Positions 8,399 to 16,637 of a stretch of DNA of 64,000 nt are shown here, piece by piece. Below the pieces are notes generated by a model that had not been told where the DNA came from, did no database searches, and saw only the letters and a program-made list of their open reading frames with translations. Every line of letters starts with the position of its first letter. The stretch's first letter is position 1. The stretch comes from Sorangium cellulosum (lineage in GTDB: Bacteria > Myxococcota_A > Polyangia > Polyangiales > Polyangiaceae). Made by a program: the position numbers and the translations under genes. The DNA lies in the NCBI RefSeq assembly GCF_004135735.1, contig NZ_CP012670.1, positions 1,674,001 to 1,738,000 of the forward strand, written 5' to 3'.

Positions 8399-9736
8399 CT
8401 ACCGGATCGCGGGCGGGGGGAAGAGGAGCCCGCCGAAGAGCAGGAAGGCGATGAGCAGCGTCCAGACCAGGTTGATGAGCTGCGCGCCGATGAAGGCGAG
8501 CGCGGGGCGGCCCCCGTCCATCTTGAGCACCGAGCCGAAGTGGGTCTCCAGCCCGATGGAGGTGAACGCGAGCGCGAACCACGTCGTACGCAGGCCGCCG
8601 ATGGTGCCCTTGGTCTCCTTGACCACGGCCGGATCGACCAGGAACGAGAAGAGGAGCGACGTGGCGAGAAACCCGAGGACGAACTTGGGAAAGCGCTCCC
8701 AGATGAGGCGCGCGGTCGGGCGGGGCGCGCCGGCGCTCGCCTTGCGCAGGGTCCACCAGAGCGACAAGACGAACGCCGCCACGCCGAGCAGGACGTTCTG
8801 GGAGAACTTGACGATGGTGCCGGCCTTGAGCGCCCGCTCGCTGATGAGCGCGCCCGCCGCGACGACGGAGCCCGTCGTGTCGAGCGTCCCGCCGAGCCAC
8901 GCGCCGCCGACGAGATCGGGGATGTCGAGCGCCTTCACGATCCAGGGCTGGAGGAAGATCATCGGCAGCGCCACGAGGAGCACGAGCGAGCTGACGTACG
9001 ACAGCTTCCTGCGATCGCCCTTGATGGCGCCGCAGGCCGCGATGGCGGCGGAGACGCCGCAGATGGACACGGCGGTGGAGAGCATCACCGCGAACTCGTC
9101 GTCGACCCGCAGGCGGCGGGAGAGCCAGAAGCAGGCATACCAGACGACGAACACGACGAGCAGCGATTGCAGGATGCCGAAGGCGCCGGCCTTCAGGATC
9201 TCCTGGAACAGGATGCCTGCGCCGAGGAGGACGAGGCCGGTCTTGATGTAGTACTCGGTCTGGACCGCCTCGCGCAGCCAGCCGGGGAGGCCGATCACGT
9301 TGCTGATGAAGAGCCCGAGGAGCAGGGCGAAGATGACGTACTCGACGCCGTAATGGTGCACGACGGCGTTGCCCGCGAGCACCTGGGCGAGCCAGCTCAG
9401 GCCGTAGACGACGGGGAAGCCGAGCGCGTAGCGGGCGAGGTCGCGGCCGAGCAGCACGACGCCGACCGCGGAGACGGCGAGCAGCGCGAGGCCGACCTGG
9501 AGAGAGCTCCAGAGGTTCGCCCCGGAGAGGACGGTGGAGGTGAGCTCGGCGGCGCTGCCCCACTTGAGCGTCGGGAGCGCGGGCCGGAGGCCGGCGAGGA
9601 GAGGGATGAGGGTCAGCGCGCCGAGGAGGACCGCGATCCAGTCCTCGTTGCGCCAGAAGGGGAGGGGGGCGGCGGCTGGAGGACCGCTGTCCGGGGTCGA
9701 TGGCGTGTCTGGGACGGGGGCTGCTTGCGTTGTCAT
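8399..9736 (-). CDS. YeiH/UPF0324-family putative sulfate exporter
   Basis: The 445-residue integral membrane protein has about 11-12 hydrophobic helices. Family motifs include LLGLFISNVIGLP, YYIKTGLVLLGAGILFQEI, the helix-loop STAVSICGVSAAIAACGAIKG, and GGTLDTTGSVVAAGAL. The family (PF03601) was named for its proposed export of sulfate or sulfite; direct evidence is thin and the substrate is inferred. ATG 9734-9736 (MTTQAAPV) was chosen because upstream sequence is low-complexity and lies across the next promoter. A disordered N-terminus of about 35 residues precedes the first helix. It is divergent from the HipA-like gene, with 139 bases between them. Confidence 0.85.
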   Translation of the reverse strand: MTTQAAPVPDTPSTPDSGPPAAAPLPFWRNEDWIAVLLGALTLIPLLAGLRPALPTLKWGSAAELTSTVLSGANLWSSLQVGLALLAVSAVGVVLLGRDLARYALGFPVVYGLSWLAQVLAGNAVVHHYGVEYVIFALLLGLFISNVIGLPGWLREAVQTEYYIKTGLVLLGAGILFQEILKAGAFGILQSLLVVFVVWYACFWLSRRLRVDDEFAVMLSTAVSICGVSAAIAACGAIKGDRRKLSYVSSLVLLVALPMIFLQPWIVKALDIPDLVGGAWLGGTLDTTGSVVAAGALISERALKAGTIVKFSQNVLLGVAAFVLSLWWTLRKASAGAPRPTARLIWERFPKFVLGFLATSLLFSFLVDPAVVKETKGTIGGLRTTWFALAFTSIGLETHFGSVLKMDGGRPALAFIGAQLINLVWTLLIAFLLFGGLLFPPPAIR

Positions 9737-9875
9737 GGGGCGCGACAGTACCGAGGTCAGGGGGGAGGATCCACCCGCGTGTCCGCCCGCGGTCCCGCCA
9801 TTTCGCGGGCCATCCGCCGAGCCCGCCATCCGCCGGCGACGTGCGGCGCGCCGAGATGCGCTATGTTGCCGCGGC

Positions 9876-10742
9876 ATGATCCGGACCGTCCACACCACGC
9901 GTTACGTCACCCCCCTCCGGGAGGGGGGATCGACGCCCGCCCTCGTGGAGGCGGATGACGACGGGCTCTACGTGATGAAGCTCCGCGGCGCGGGCCAGGG
10001 GCCGAAGGCGCTGATCGCGGAGCTCGTCGCGGGCGAGATCGGGCGCGCGCTCGGGCTGCCGGTGCCGGAGATCGTGTTCATCGAGCTCGACCCGGAGTTC
10101 GGGCGCGCCGAGCCGGATCCGGAGCTGTCCGACCTCCTGTCGGCGAGCGCCGGCCTGAACCTCGCGCTCGACTTCCTCCCCGGCTCCCTCGCCTTCCATC
10201 CGCTCGTGGGCCCGGCGCTCGACCCGGCGCTCGCGTCGGCCGTCGTCTGGTTCGACGCCTTCGTGAGCAACGTGGACCGGACGCCCAAGAACCCGAACCT
10301 GCTCCTGTGGCACCGCCGCCTCTGGCTGATCGACCACGGCGCGGCGCTCTACGTGCACCACGCCTGGACCGACTCGACGGACCCGCGCGCCGACGCCGCC
10401 GACCGCTTCCCGCTCATCCAGGATCACGTGCTGCTGCCGTTCGCCGGGGATCTCGCCGCCGCCGACGCCGCGCTGAGCGCGCTGCTCACGCCCGAGCGGA
10501 TCGCGGAGATCGTCGCCGCGATCCCCGACGCGTGGCTGGTCGAGCAGGAGCCCCCGGTCCGGCTGTTCGGCGAGCGGCGCGCGGCGGCCCCGGCGAGCGC
10601 GTTCGAGGAAGCGCAGCCGCCTCCCGCGCCCCCGCCGAGCGCGGCGGCGCGGCGCGCGGCGTACGCCGCCTACCTGACCCACCGCCTCGCGTCCCCGCGG
10701 GGCTTCGTCGAGGAGGCGCTCGATGCCCGCGCCCGGCGCTAG
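9876..10742 (+). CDS. HipA-like kinase-fold protein
   Basis: The 288-residue protein begins at ATG 9876 (MIRTVHTTRYVTPLREGGS). It shows the HipA/PI3K-like core: YVMKLRGAGQGPKALIAELVAGEIGRALG (ATP-site Lys and a following Glu), VWFDAFVSNVDRTPKNPNLLLW (catalytic loop with D, R and N), and LWLIDHGAALY (metal-binding DHG). This is the short single-domain type found beside DUF3037 genes, not the HipA toxin of hipBA; no HipB-like antitoxin is adjacent. It overlaps the DUF3037 gene by 20 bases, so translation is probably coupled. Target unknown. Confidence 0.8.
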   Translation: MIRTVHTTRYVTPLREGGSTPALVEADDDGLYVMKLRGAGQGPKALIAELVAGEIGRALGLPVPEIVFIELDPEFGRAEPDPELSDLLSASAGLNLALDFLPGSLAFHPLVGPALDPALASAVVWFDAFVSNVDRTPKNPNLLLWHRRLWLIDHGAALYVHHAWTDSTDPRADAADRFPLIQDHVLLPFAGDLAAADAALSALLTPERIAEIVAAIPDAWLVEQEPPVRLFGERRAAAPASAFEEAQPPPAPPPSAAARRAAYAAYLTHRLASPRGFVEEALDARARR

Positions 10743-11145
10743 CCCGCCGCGCGCCGGCGACGCCCGCGAGGCGTTCGACTACGCCGTGCTCCGCGTGGTC
10801 CCGCGGGTCGAGCGCGGCGAGCGCATGAACGTCGGGGTGGTCCTCTTCTGCCGCGCCCGGGGCTTCCTCGACGCGCGCGTCGAGCTCGACGCGCGGCGCC
10901 TGCTCGCCCTCGCGCCCGACCTCGATCTCGAGGCGGTCGGTCGCCACCTCGACTTCGTCCGCCGCGTCTGCGCCGGGGATCCGGCCTGCGGCTTCGTCGC
11001 GGGGCTCCCGCAGGCCGAGCGCTTCGGCTGGCTGGTGTCGCCGGCCAGCACCATCGTCCAGCCCTCGCGCGTCCATGCAGGCCATTGCGCCGATCCGGCG
11101 GCGGCGCTCGAGCGGCTGCTCGCGGAGCTGGTGCGGCTGGGATAG
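10723..11145 (+). CDS. DUF3037 protein
   Basis: The 140-residue product carries the DUF3037 signature: FDYAVLRVVPRVERGERMNVGVVLFC near residues 18-43, and FGWLVSPASTIVQPSRVHAG near residues 100-119. The start codon lies inside the 3' end of the HipA-like kinase gene (20-base overlap), which supports a two-gene operon. The kinase/DUF3037 pair is widespread in bacteria and uncharacterised. DUF3037 has no obvious catalytic residues and may be the kinase's substrate or partner; that is inference. Confidence 0.82.
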   Translation: MPAPGASPPRAGDAREAFDYAVLRVVPRVERGERMNVGVVLFCRARGFLDARVELDARRLLALAPDLDLEAVGRHLDFVRRVCAGDPACGFVAGLPQAERFGWLVSPASTIVQPSRVHAGHCADPAAALERLLAELVRLG

Positions 11146-11219
11146 GGCAGGCCGGGGCGGCCGGGTTGTCCTGGGGTGAGCAGCGCTCCTCGCGCACGAG
11201 GAGCGCGCCCTTCCTGCGC

Positions 11220-11804
11220 CTACAGCCCGCTGTCGTGCGGCGACCCTGGCCGCGGGCCGGACGGCGCGGATACCAGGACTCCCGGCGGCTCAGGCTCACA
11301 GGTGAACACGACGCAAGCCGTGATTGTATCGCAGTGCTCGTAGCAAATGCCGCCGTTGCACCAGACGATCCTGCAGTTGGTGTCGACGGGGAAGCAGCTG
11401 ATGCACGTCGCGTTCGGGGCGCGTTCGCTCGGATCGCCCTCCTGGTCGCGCACGGTCACGACGCCCTCCGGGAGCTCTCCGGTCTGATCGACTGTCTGCT
11501 GGACGATCGTGGTGAGGAACGCCGCGACCGCCTCCTCCCCGTGGAGACCGTTGAACCCCGCGTCGAGGAGGTTCGCGTGCCGTGCGACCGTCGTCCGCGC
11601 CGGAACGGTCGCCGTCTCGCCGTCGAGCTCGACGGGCACCTCGTAGATGGGCGTTTGCTCGGCCTCCGGCAAGACCGCTCGCACACCATCGTCGTTGCCA
11701 GCCAGCACGTCGCCGGCCGGCTCCACCGGCGCGGCGCAGCCCACCACGGCGCACGCAGAGAGGAGGAGAGTCGCCACGAGCCACGTCATCTTGTTCCGCT
11801 TCAT
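11220..11804 (-). CDS. Lipoprotein with cysteine-rich C-terminus
   Basis: The 194-residue product begins MKRNKMTWLVATLLLSACAV with a lipobox around CAVVGC. A middle helical part (about residues 60-130) is followed by a short region with seven or eight cysteines (CISCFPVDTNC...VWCNGGICYEHC...CVVFTC), probably disulfide-bonded outside the cytoplasm. It is unrecognised. ATG 11802-11804 gives a clean signal peptide. It is transcribed alone, convergent with the DUF3037 operon. Confidence 0.7.
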   Translation of the reverse strand: MKRNKMTWLVATLLLSACAVVGCAAPVEPAGDVLAGNDDGVRAVLPEAEQTPIYEVPVELDGETATVPARTTVARHANLLDAGFNGLHGEEAVAAFLTTIVQQTVDQTGELPEGVVTVRDQEGDPSERAPNATCISCFPVDTNCRIVWCNGGICYEHCDTITACVVFTCEPEPPGVLVSAPSGPRPGSPHDSGL

Positions 11805-12191
11805 GAATGCTCCTGAACGATGGATGATGCCCTGTGGACTCATGTCCCTAGGGCGATGTTGATGTGAGATGGTTGTTCGCGTCTTGTGACTGCTTGGGCA
11901 CCGCGCGTGAGCAATGCCCGTTCCATGAGGTCGCTCGAGCGCCGCGGTCTCGGAGGTTCCGCAGAAAACGTGCGATGGAGAGGCGATCGGCAGATTCGCT
12001 GCCAGGTTCGTGCGCTGATGGCGCTGCGCCGGCGGTTGCGCTGATCCGCAAGCGTCCGTGATGATGCGCAAGCGTCTGCTCTGGTATGCAGGCCGGCGGG
12101 GCCCGGCTGACGAGCCAGGGCGGCGGGCCAGGGTTGACGCGCCCGGGCTGCTCGGCGAGGACCGTGGAGCACCCCGTCGGGGCACCCTGTC
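11805..12191. other. Intergenic region with short direct repeats
   Basis: This 387-base stretch separates the Cys-rich lipoprotein and a GNAT gene, which are divergent. GCAAGCGTC occurs twice near 12050-12072, 21 bases apart. I see no gene. The promoters of both neighbours should lie here, but no clear consensus stands out. Confidence 0.4.
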
Positions 12192-12950
12192 ATGGAACAC
12201 ACGAATCCTCTGATGCAGCCCATCGGTCCCCCTCTCCCCGGCTGGACGCCGCGGCCCCGGCCGCCGCGCGAGGTCATGGTCGGGCGGACCTGCCGGGTCG
12301 AGCCGCTCCAGCCCGACCGGCACGCGGCGGACCTGTATGCGGCCAACAGCGCCGACGCGGAAGGGCGAGGCTGGACCTACCTGCCCTACGGGCCCTTCGC
12401 GACCCTGCGCGACTACCTCGCCTGGATGGAGGCAAAGTGCCTGGGCGACGATCCCCTGTTTCATGCGATCGTCGACGGCGCGACCGGCCGGGCGGTGGGC
12501 GTCGCGAGCTACCTGCGGACCGACCCGGGCAACGGCGTCATCGAGGTCGGCCACCTCCGCTACTCACCGCTCCTCCAGCGGACGCCGGCCGCGACGGAGG
12601 CGATGTACCTGATGATGCGGCGGGTGTTCGAGGAGCTCGGGTACCGGCGCTACGAGTGGAAGTGCGACGCGCTCAACGCCGGCTCGCGGGCGGCGGCGGC
12701 GCGGCTCGGGTTCCGGTTCGAGGGCGTGTTCCGGCAGGCCACCGTGTACAAGGGGCGCAGCCGCGACACCGCGTGGTACTCGATCCTCGACAAGGAGTGG
12801 CCGGCGCTCAGGGTGGCGTTCGAGCAATGGCTCGATCCATCGAACTTCGACGCATCGGGCCGCCAGCGGCAGCGCCTCGCCGCGCTGACGGGGGCCGCCG
12901 GGGGACTCCCCGGCACGGGAGACAGGGCAGGGGCGCCGAGCGAGCGTTGA
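12192..12950 (+). CDS. RimJ/RimL-type GNAT acetyltransferase
   Basis: The 252-residue protein matches the RimJ/RimL subgroup: VGRTCRVEPLQPDRHAADLY at the start, then GWTYLPYGPFATLRDYLAWM, IEVGHLRYSPLLQRTPAATEAM (CoA loop), and YEWKCDALNAGSRAAAARLGFRFEGVFR, the classic terminal strand-helix. Members acetylate N-terminal amines of proteins or small substrates; the substrate here is unknown. ATG 12192 was taken, and ATG 12213 is an alternative. The tail of about 30 residues is low-complexity. Confidence 0.85.
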   Translation: MEHTNPLMQPIGPPLPGWTPRPRPPREVMVGRTCRVEPLQPDRHAADLYAANSADAEGRGWTYLPYGPFATLRDYLAWMEAKCLGDDPLFHAIVDGATGRAVGVASYLRTDPGNGVIEVGHLRYSPLLQRTPAATEAMYLMMRRVFEELGYRRYEWKCDALNAGSRAAAARLGFRFEGVFRQATVYKGRSRDTAWYSILDKEWPALRVAFEQWLDPSNFDASGRQRQRLAALTGAAGGLPGTGDRAGAPSER

Positions 12951-13002
12951 CGCGGACGCTGGCGTGGGCGGGCCGGGCCGCTCGGGCGGGGGAGAGGCGC
13001 GC

Positions 13003-13884
13003 TCAGGCGCTGTCGGCGGGCGCCGGCGGCGCCTCCAGGCTGATTCGCCCGAGCCGGCCGGCGCGGAAGTCGTGGACGAGGAGGTCCGACGCCTTGTGCA
13101 CGTCCACCGCCCCGCCGCTGCGCAGGCAGCCGCGGCGGCGGCCGATCTCGGTGATGAGCTCGAGCGCCGTCGCCGGGAGCTCCTTCAGCTTGTAGCGCTC
13201 GACGAGGCGCTCGGGGTAGCGCTTCAGGAAGTACCTCGCCGCGAACAGGGCCACGCTCTCGTAATCGATGGCCGTGTCCGGGATCGCCCCGCCCACGGCC
13301 AGACGGTACGAGGCGGCCTCGTCGCCGATCTTGGGCCAGAGGATCCCCGGGTTGTCGGAGAGGGCGATGCCGCTCTTCAAGGTCACGAGCTGCTGGCTCT
13401 TCGTGACCGCGGGCTCGTCGCCGACCTTGGCCACCTTGCGCTCCATGAGCACGTTGATGATCGTCGACTTGCCCACGTTGGGAATGCCCACGATCATCGC
13501 CCGCACCACCCTGCCAGGGCCGCTCCTCTGGGGCGCGAGGCGCTTGCAGAGCTCCGGGATCCGCGTCCGCGCCTCGGACGACTGGGTCGCGGAGAGCGCG
13601 AGCGCGAGCACCTTGCCGCCGGGCGTCGCCCCGTCGGGGGCAGCCGGGTGCTCCGCCTCGAGGTGGCGGAGCCACGCCCGGGTGACGGCCGGATCGGCCA
13701 GGTCGCTCTTGTTCAGCACCTTGATGCACGGCTTCTGTCCGCGCAGCTCGGCGACGACGGGGTTCTCGCTCGACCGCGGCATGCGGGCGTCGAGCACCTC
13801 GATGATGACGTCCTGGATCGGCATCGACTCGGCGATCGCGCGCCGAGCCCGGGTCATGTGGCCGGGGTACCACTGAATCGACAT
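13003..13884 (-). CDS. ylqF: Ribosome biogenesis GTPase YlqF (RbgA)
   Basis: The 293-residue protein starts MSIQWYPGHMTRARRAI, the hallmark of YlqF/RbgA. The GTPase motifs occur in circularly permuted order: G4 NKSD near residue 58, then G1 GIPNVGKST near residue 130, then G3 DNPG near residue 178. The C-terminal helical domain that binds 23S rRNA follows. It acts in late assembly of the 50S subunit in the cytoplasm. Length agrees with the family (about 280-300). It is a single gene. Confidence 0.93.
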   Translation of the reverse strand: MSIQWYPGHMTRARRAIAESMPIQDVIIEVLDARMPRSSENPVVAELRGQKPCIKVLNKSDLADPAVTRAWLRHLEAEHPAAPDGATPGGKVLALALSATQSSEARTRIPELCKRLAPQRSGPGRVVRAMIVGIPNVGKSTIINVLMERKVAKVGDEPAVTKSQQLVTLKSGIALSDNPGILWPKIGDEAASYRLAVGGAIPDTAIDYESVALFAARYFLKRYPERLVERYKLKELPATALELITEIGRRRGCLRSGGAVDVHKASDLLVHDFRAGRLGRISLEAPPAPADSA

Positions 13885-13990
13885 CAGGGACGAGCTTTAT
13901 CACGCGCGGGCGCCGGCGCACCGGTCCGCGCGCGGGGGCGCCGGCGCCGCGGCGTTCTCCCCGCCGCGTGGTAGTACCTGGCCATTCGCC

Positions 13991-14920
13991 ATGTCGCACG
14001 AGCGCCCGAGCCGGACCGCCAGGAAGATCGCCCGGCTCGTGATCCTGATCGACGCGGTGCCCCGGTTCGCCGGGCTGCTGCCGGAGGGCGAGGCCGCCCT
14101 GGTGGAGGCGATCCTTCACGGATGCGGGGTGGTCCGCCGCCGCGAGATCGCGCTGATGCGCTCGCCCTGGGGCCGGCGGCTCTACAGGGCGTCGGAGGCG
14201 TTGACGGTCCGGGGGCAGCTCGTCTGGATCGGCCTGCGCAAGCGGTGGGTCGCGGATGCGGTGTCCGAGGCCATCGCCGCGGGGGCGACGCAGCTGCTCG
14301 TCGTGGGGGCCGGGCTCGACCCGCTCGCGGCGATGGTCGCCCGCCGCCACCCCGGGGTGACCTGCGTGGAGATCGACGCGCCGGCCACGGCCGAGCCCAA
14401 GCGCGCGGGGCTGCGCGCCGCCGGCGCGGAGCGCGACAACCTGCACCTCTGCGCGGCGGATCTCTCGACCCGCCCGCTCGCCGAGGCGCTGCGGGCCACC
14501 CCGTGGCGGAGCGACGCGCGCAGCGTCGTCGTGGCCGAGGGCCTGCTCATGTACCTCGACGCGGCGGCCGTGAGGGGCCTGTTCGCGGCGGTGCGCGGCT
14601 GCACGGGTCCTGGCAGCCGCCTCGCGTTCTCCTCCATCTTTGCGGACGACGCCGGCCGACCTCGCGTGGGCGGCGTGGGCGTGCTGGACTGGCCGATGCG
14701 CGCGACGCTGCGCCTCGCCGGCGAGCCCATGCGCTGGGGCATCCGCCCCGAGGCGGTGCGCGCCTTCGTCGAGCCGGCCGGCTACCGGGTGCTCGAGCAG
14801 CCCGACCTCGCGGCGCTGCGCCGGCGCTACCTCGCCCCCCTCGGGCTCGCCGACGAGCCGGTCGCGCCGTACGAGCACCTCGTGCTCGCCGAGGTCGCCC
14901 CCTCCGCGCCGTCCGCGTGA
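13991..14920 (+). CDS. SAM-dependent methyltransferase, LCMT/TIGR00027 type
   Basis: The 309-residue protein has the leucine carboxyl methyltransferase-like signature: LLVVGAGLDPLAAMVARRHPG (SAM loop, about residues 97-117), VEIDAPATAEPKR, and VVVAEGLLMYLDAAAVRGLF. Such enzymes are often O-methyltransferases for small molecules or protein carboxylates. No biosynthetic partners are adjacent. ATG 13991 opens the gene; the stop codon lies inside a tandem repeat (14891-14983), so the last residues (EVAPSAPSA) come from that repeat. Confidence 0.82.
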   Translation: MSHERPSRTARKIARLVILIDAVPRFAGLLPEGEAALVEAILHGCGVVRRREIALMRSPWGRRLYRASEALTVRGQLVWIGLRKRWVADAVSEAIAAGATQLLVVGAGLDPLAAMVARRHPGVTCVEIDAPATAEPKRAGLRAAGAERDNLHLCAADLSTRPLAEALRATPWRSDARSVVVAEGLLMYLDAAAVRGLFAAVRGCTGPGSRLAFSSIFADDAGRPRVGGVGVLDWPMRATLRLAGEPMRWGIRPEAVRAFVEPAGYRVLEQPDLAALRRRYLAPLGLADEPVAPYEHLVLAEVAPSAPSA

Positions 14921-14983
14921 GGTCGCCCCGTCCGCGTGAGGTCGCCCCCTCCGCGCCGTCCGCGTGAGGTCGCCCCGTCCGCG
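14891..14983. repeat. 47-bp tandem repeat spanning a stop codon
   Basis: A compound unit (GAGGTCGCCCC followed by CTCCGCGCCGTCCGCGT, then a shortened version) occurs at 14891-14937 and again at 14938-14983. The methyltransferase gene terminates in the first copy, and later copies repeat the same TGA context. It looks like recent slippage duplication. Confidence 0.85.
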
Positions 14984-15084
14984 GGGCGCCGCCGGGCGCT
15001 CGGCGCTCGAACCGCGCCGGCGGGCGCTGTATCCTCCCGCGCGCGGCGCCGGGCGGGCCGGCGCCCGGGGCACGAGGAGGTGTG

Positions 15085-15549
15085 ATGGCCAGCGAAATCC
15101 GCGCGATCCGCAGCGACTCGCCGCTCTATGCCGGCGCGCTCCGCCTCCGGTACGAGGTCTTCGTCCTCGAGCAGGCCGTGCCCGAGGAGATCGAGGTCGA
15201 CGAGCACGACGCCGAGGCGCAGCACTTCGTGATCCAGGACGGCGCCGAGGTCGTGGCGACGATGCGCCTCGTGCCGTACGGGGACGCGCTGAAGGTGGGC
15301 CGCGTGGCGGTCCGGAAGGACCTCCGCGGCCGCGGCCTCGGCCGGCGCATGATCGAGGAGGCGGCCCGCGTCGCGGAGGCGCAGGGCGCGCGCGCCCTGG
15401 TGCTGAGCTCCCAGGTCGTGGCGGTGCCGTTCTACCGCAAGCTCGGCTTCGTCGAGGAGGGCCCCGTCTTCGACGAGGCCGGGATCCCGCACACCCGGAT
15501 GGTCAAGCGCCTCGGTCCGGGGGGCGAGGAGGGGCAGGAGAAGCAATGA
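15085..15549 (+). CDS. ElaA-like GNAT acetyltransferase
   Basis: The 154-residue single-domain GNAT shows YAGALRLRYEVFVLEQAVPEEIEVDEHD, AEVVATMRLVPYG, VGRVAVRKDLRGRGLGRRMIEEA (acetyl-CoA loop Q/RxxGxG/A) and VVAVPFYRKLGFVEEGPVFDEAGIPH. This layout is typical of the ElaA/YjcF group. A strong Shine-Dalgarno (GAGGAGGTGTG) precedes ATG 15085; a GTG three bases earlier is less likely. Substrate unknown. Confidence 0.87.
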   Translation: MASEIRAIRSDSPLYAGALRLRYEVFVLEQAVPEEIEVDEHDAEAQHFVIQDGAEVVATMRLVPYGDALKVGRVAVRKDLRGRGLGRRMIEEAARVAEAQGARALVLSSQVVAVPFYRKLGFVEEGPVFDEAGIPHTRMVKRLGPGGEEGQEKQ

Positions 15550-15588
15550 GCTCGATCGCTGGTCGCAGATGAGAGGCGCGCCGGGCCC

Positions 15589-16467
15589 ATGACCTCCCCG
15601 CGAATCCTCCTCGCCGGCGCCACGGGGGCGGTCGGCATCGAGCTCTTGCGCCTGCTCCGCGGCCAGGGGCTCTTCGTGCGCACCCTCTCCCGGACGGAGG
15701 AGAACGCCACGCGCCTCTCGGGCCTCGCCTCGGAGATCGTCGTCGCCGACGCCGCGGAGCGCGGCGCCGTCGCGGGCGCGGCCGACGGCATCGACACCGT
15801 CGTCTCGTGCCTCGGCGCCAGCGTCTCGCTGACGCTGCGCGAGCGCAGGGGGTACCACGACGTCGATCTGGTCGCGAACACGAGCCTGCTCGAGGCGGCG
15901 AAGCGGGCGGGGGCGCGCCGCTTCGTCTACCTGTCGGCGCACCCCGGCCCGGGCTACGCGCACACCCTTTACCTCTGCGCCCACCTCCAGGTGGAGGAGC
16001 GCGTCCGCGCGTCGGGCCTGTCGTTCTCGTTCGTGCGCCCCACGGGCATCTACTCGGCGCTCACCGACCTGATCGCGATGGCGCGCGCCGGCCTGGGCAC
16101 GGTCGTGGGCGACGGCCGCGCGAGGACCAACCCGGTGCACCCGCTCGACGTCGCCGAGGCGCTGGCCGACGTCCTCGCCGAGGGCCCCGAGGTGGTGCCG
16201 GTGGGCGGGCCCGACGTCATGACCCGGGACGCGGTGATGCGCCTCGCGTTCGAGGCCGTCGGCAAGGAGGCGCGCATCGCGCGCGTCCCCGCGGGGCTGC
16301 TCCGGTCCACGAGCGTGCTGCTCGCGCCCGTTCACCCGCGGCTCTCGGAGCTGCTCGAGTTCGTCGCCGCGGTCATGACCTCCGACTCGGTGGCGCCCGC
16401 GCGCGGGCGGCGCCCCCTGCGCGCCTGGTTCGAGGAGCTCGCGTCCGCGAAGTCTGTCGAGATGTGA
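15589..16467 (+). CDS. NAD(P)-binding NmrA/SDR-like protein
   Basis: The 292-residue protein has an N-terminal Rossmann motif (ILLAGATGAVGIELLRLL, residues 6-23), a VVSCLGAS strand, FVYLSAHPGPGY, and an atypical SDR active-site region (FSFVRPTGIYSALTDLIAMA). It matches the extended atypical SDR (NmrA/YwnB-like) group, which reduces or senses NAD(P)-linked substrates. It lies 39 bases after the GNAT gene in the same direction. Its stop codon overlaps a lac-type palindrome at 16462-16477. Confidence 0.85.
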   Translation: MTSPRILLAGATGAVGIELLRLLRGQGLFVRTLSRTEENATRLSGLASEIVVADAAERGAVAGAADGIDTVVSCLGASVSLTLRERRGYHDVDLVANTSLLEAAKRAGARRFVYLSAHPGPGYAHTLYLCAHLQVEERVRASGLSFSFVRPTGIYSALTDLIAMARAGLGTVVGDGRARTNPVHPLDVAEALADVLAEGPEVVPVGGPDVMTRDAVMRLAFEAVGKEARIARVPAGLLRSTSVLLAPVHPRLSELLEFVAAVMTSDSVAPARGRRPLRAWFEELASAKSVEM

Positions 16468-16523
16468 GCGATCACATTTGCCCGTCGGGGGCTCTTCCGC
16501 TTTGCGCTGGACAGGCCGTCATG
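16462..16523. promoter_or_regulatory. Lac-type operator module, copy A (inverted)
   Basis: ATGTGAGCGATCACAT at 16462-16477 is a palindrome with 6-base arms and matches the LacI-family operator shape TGTGAGCGxTCACA. It is followed by CTTCCGCTTTGC and a CTGGACAGGCCG block ending near 16523. Read on the opposite strand, the same sequence recurs upstream of the GH62 gene (18080-18142), with 28 of 31 bases shared outside the operator. In this copy the module points into the 3' end of the GH62 gene. Confidence 0.7.
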
Positions 16524-16637
16524 CGCGCCGGGCCTCTCGTCCTCCTGCGCGTTCACCAGGGCGCTCGCCGGGGGGCTCCGCCGGGGAGGTCGCCTCTTCC
16601 GCCCGGAGATCCCACCCGGGAGAGGAGGGGAGCGGGG

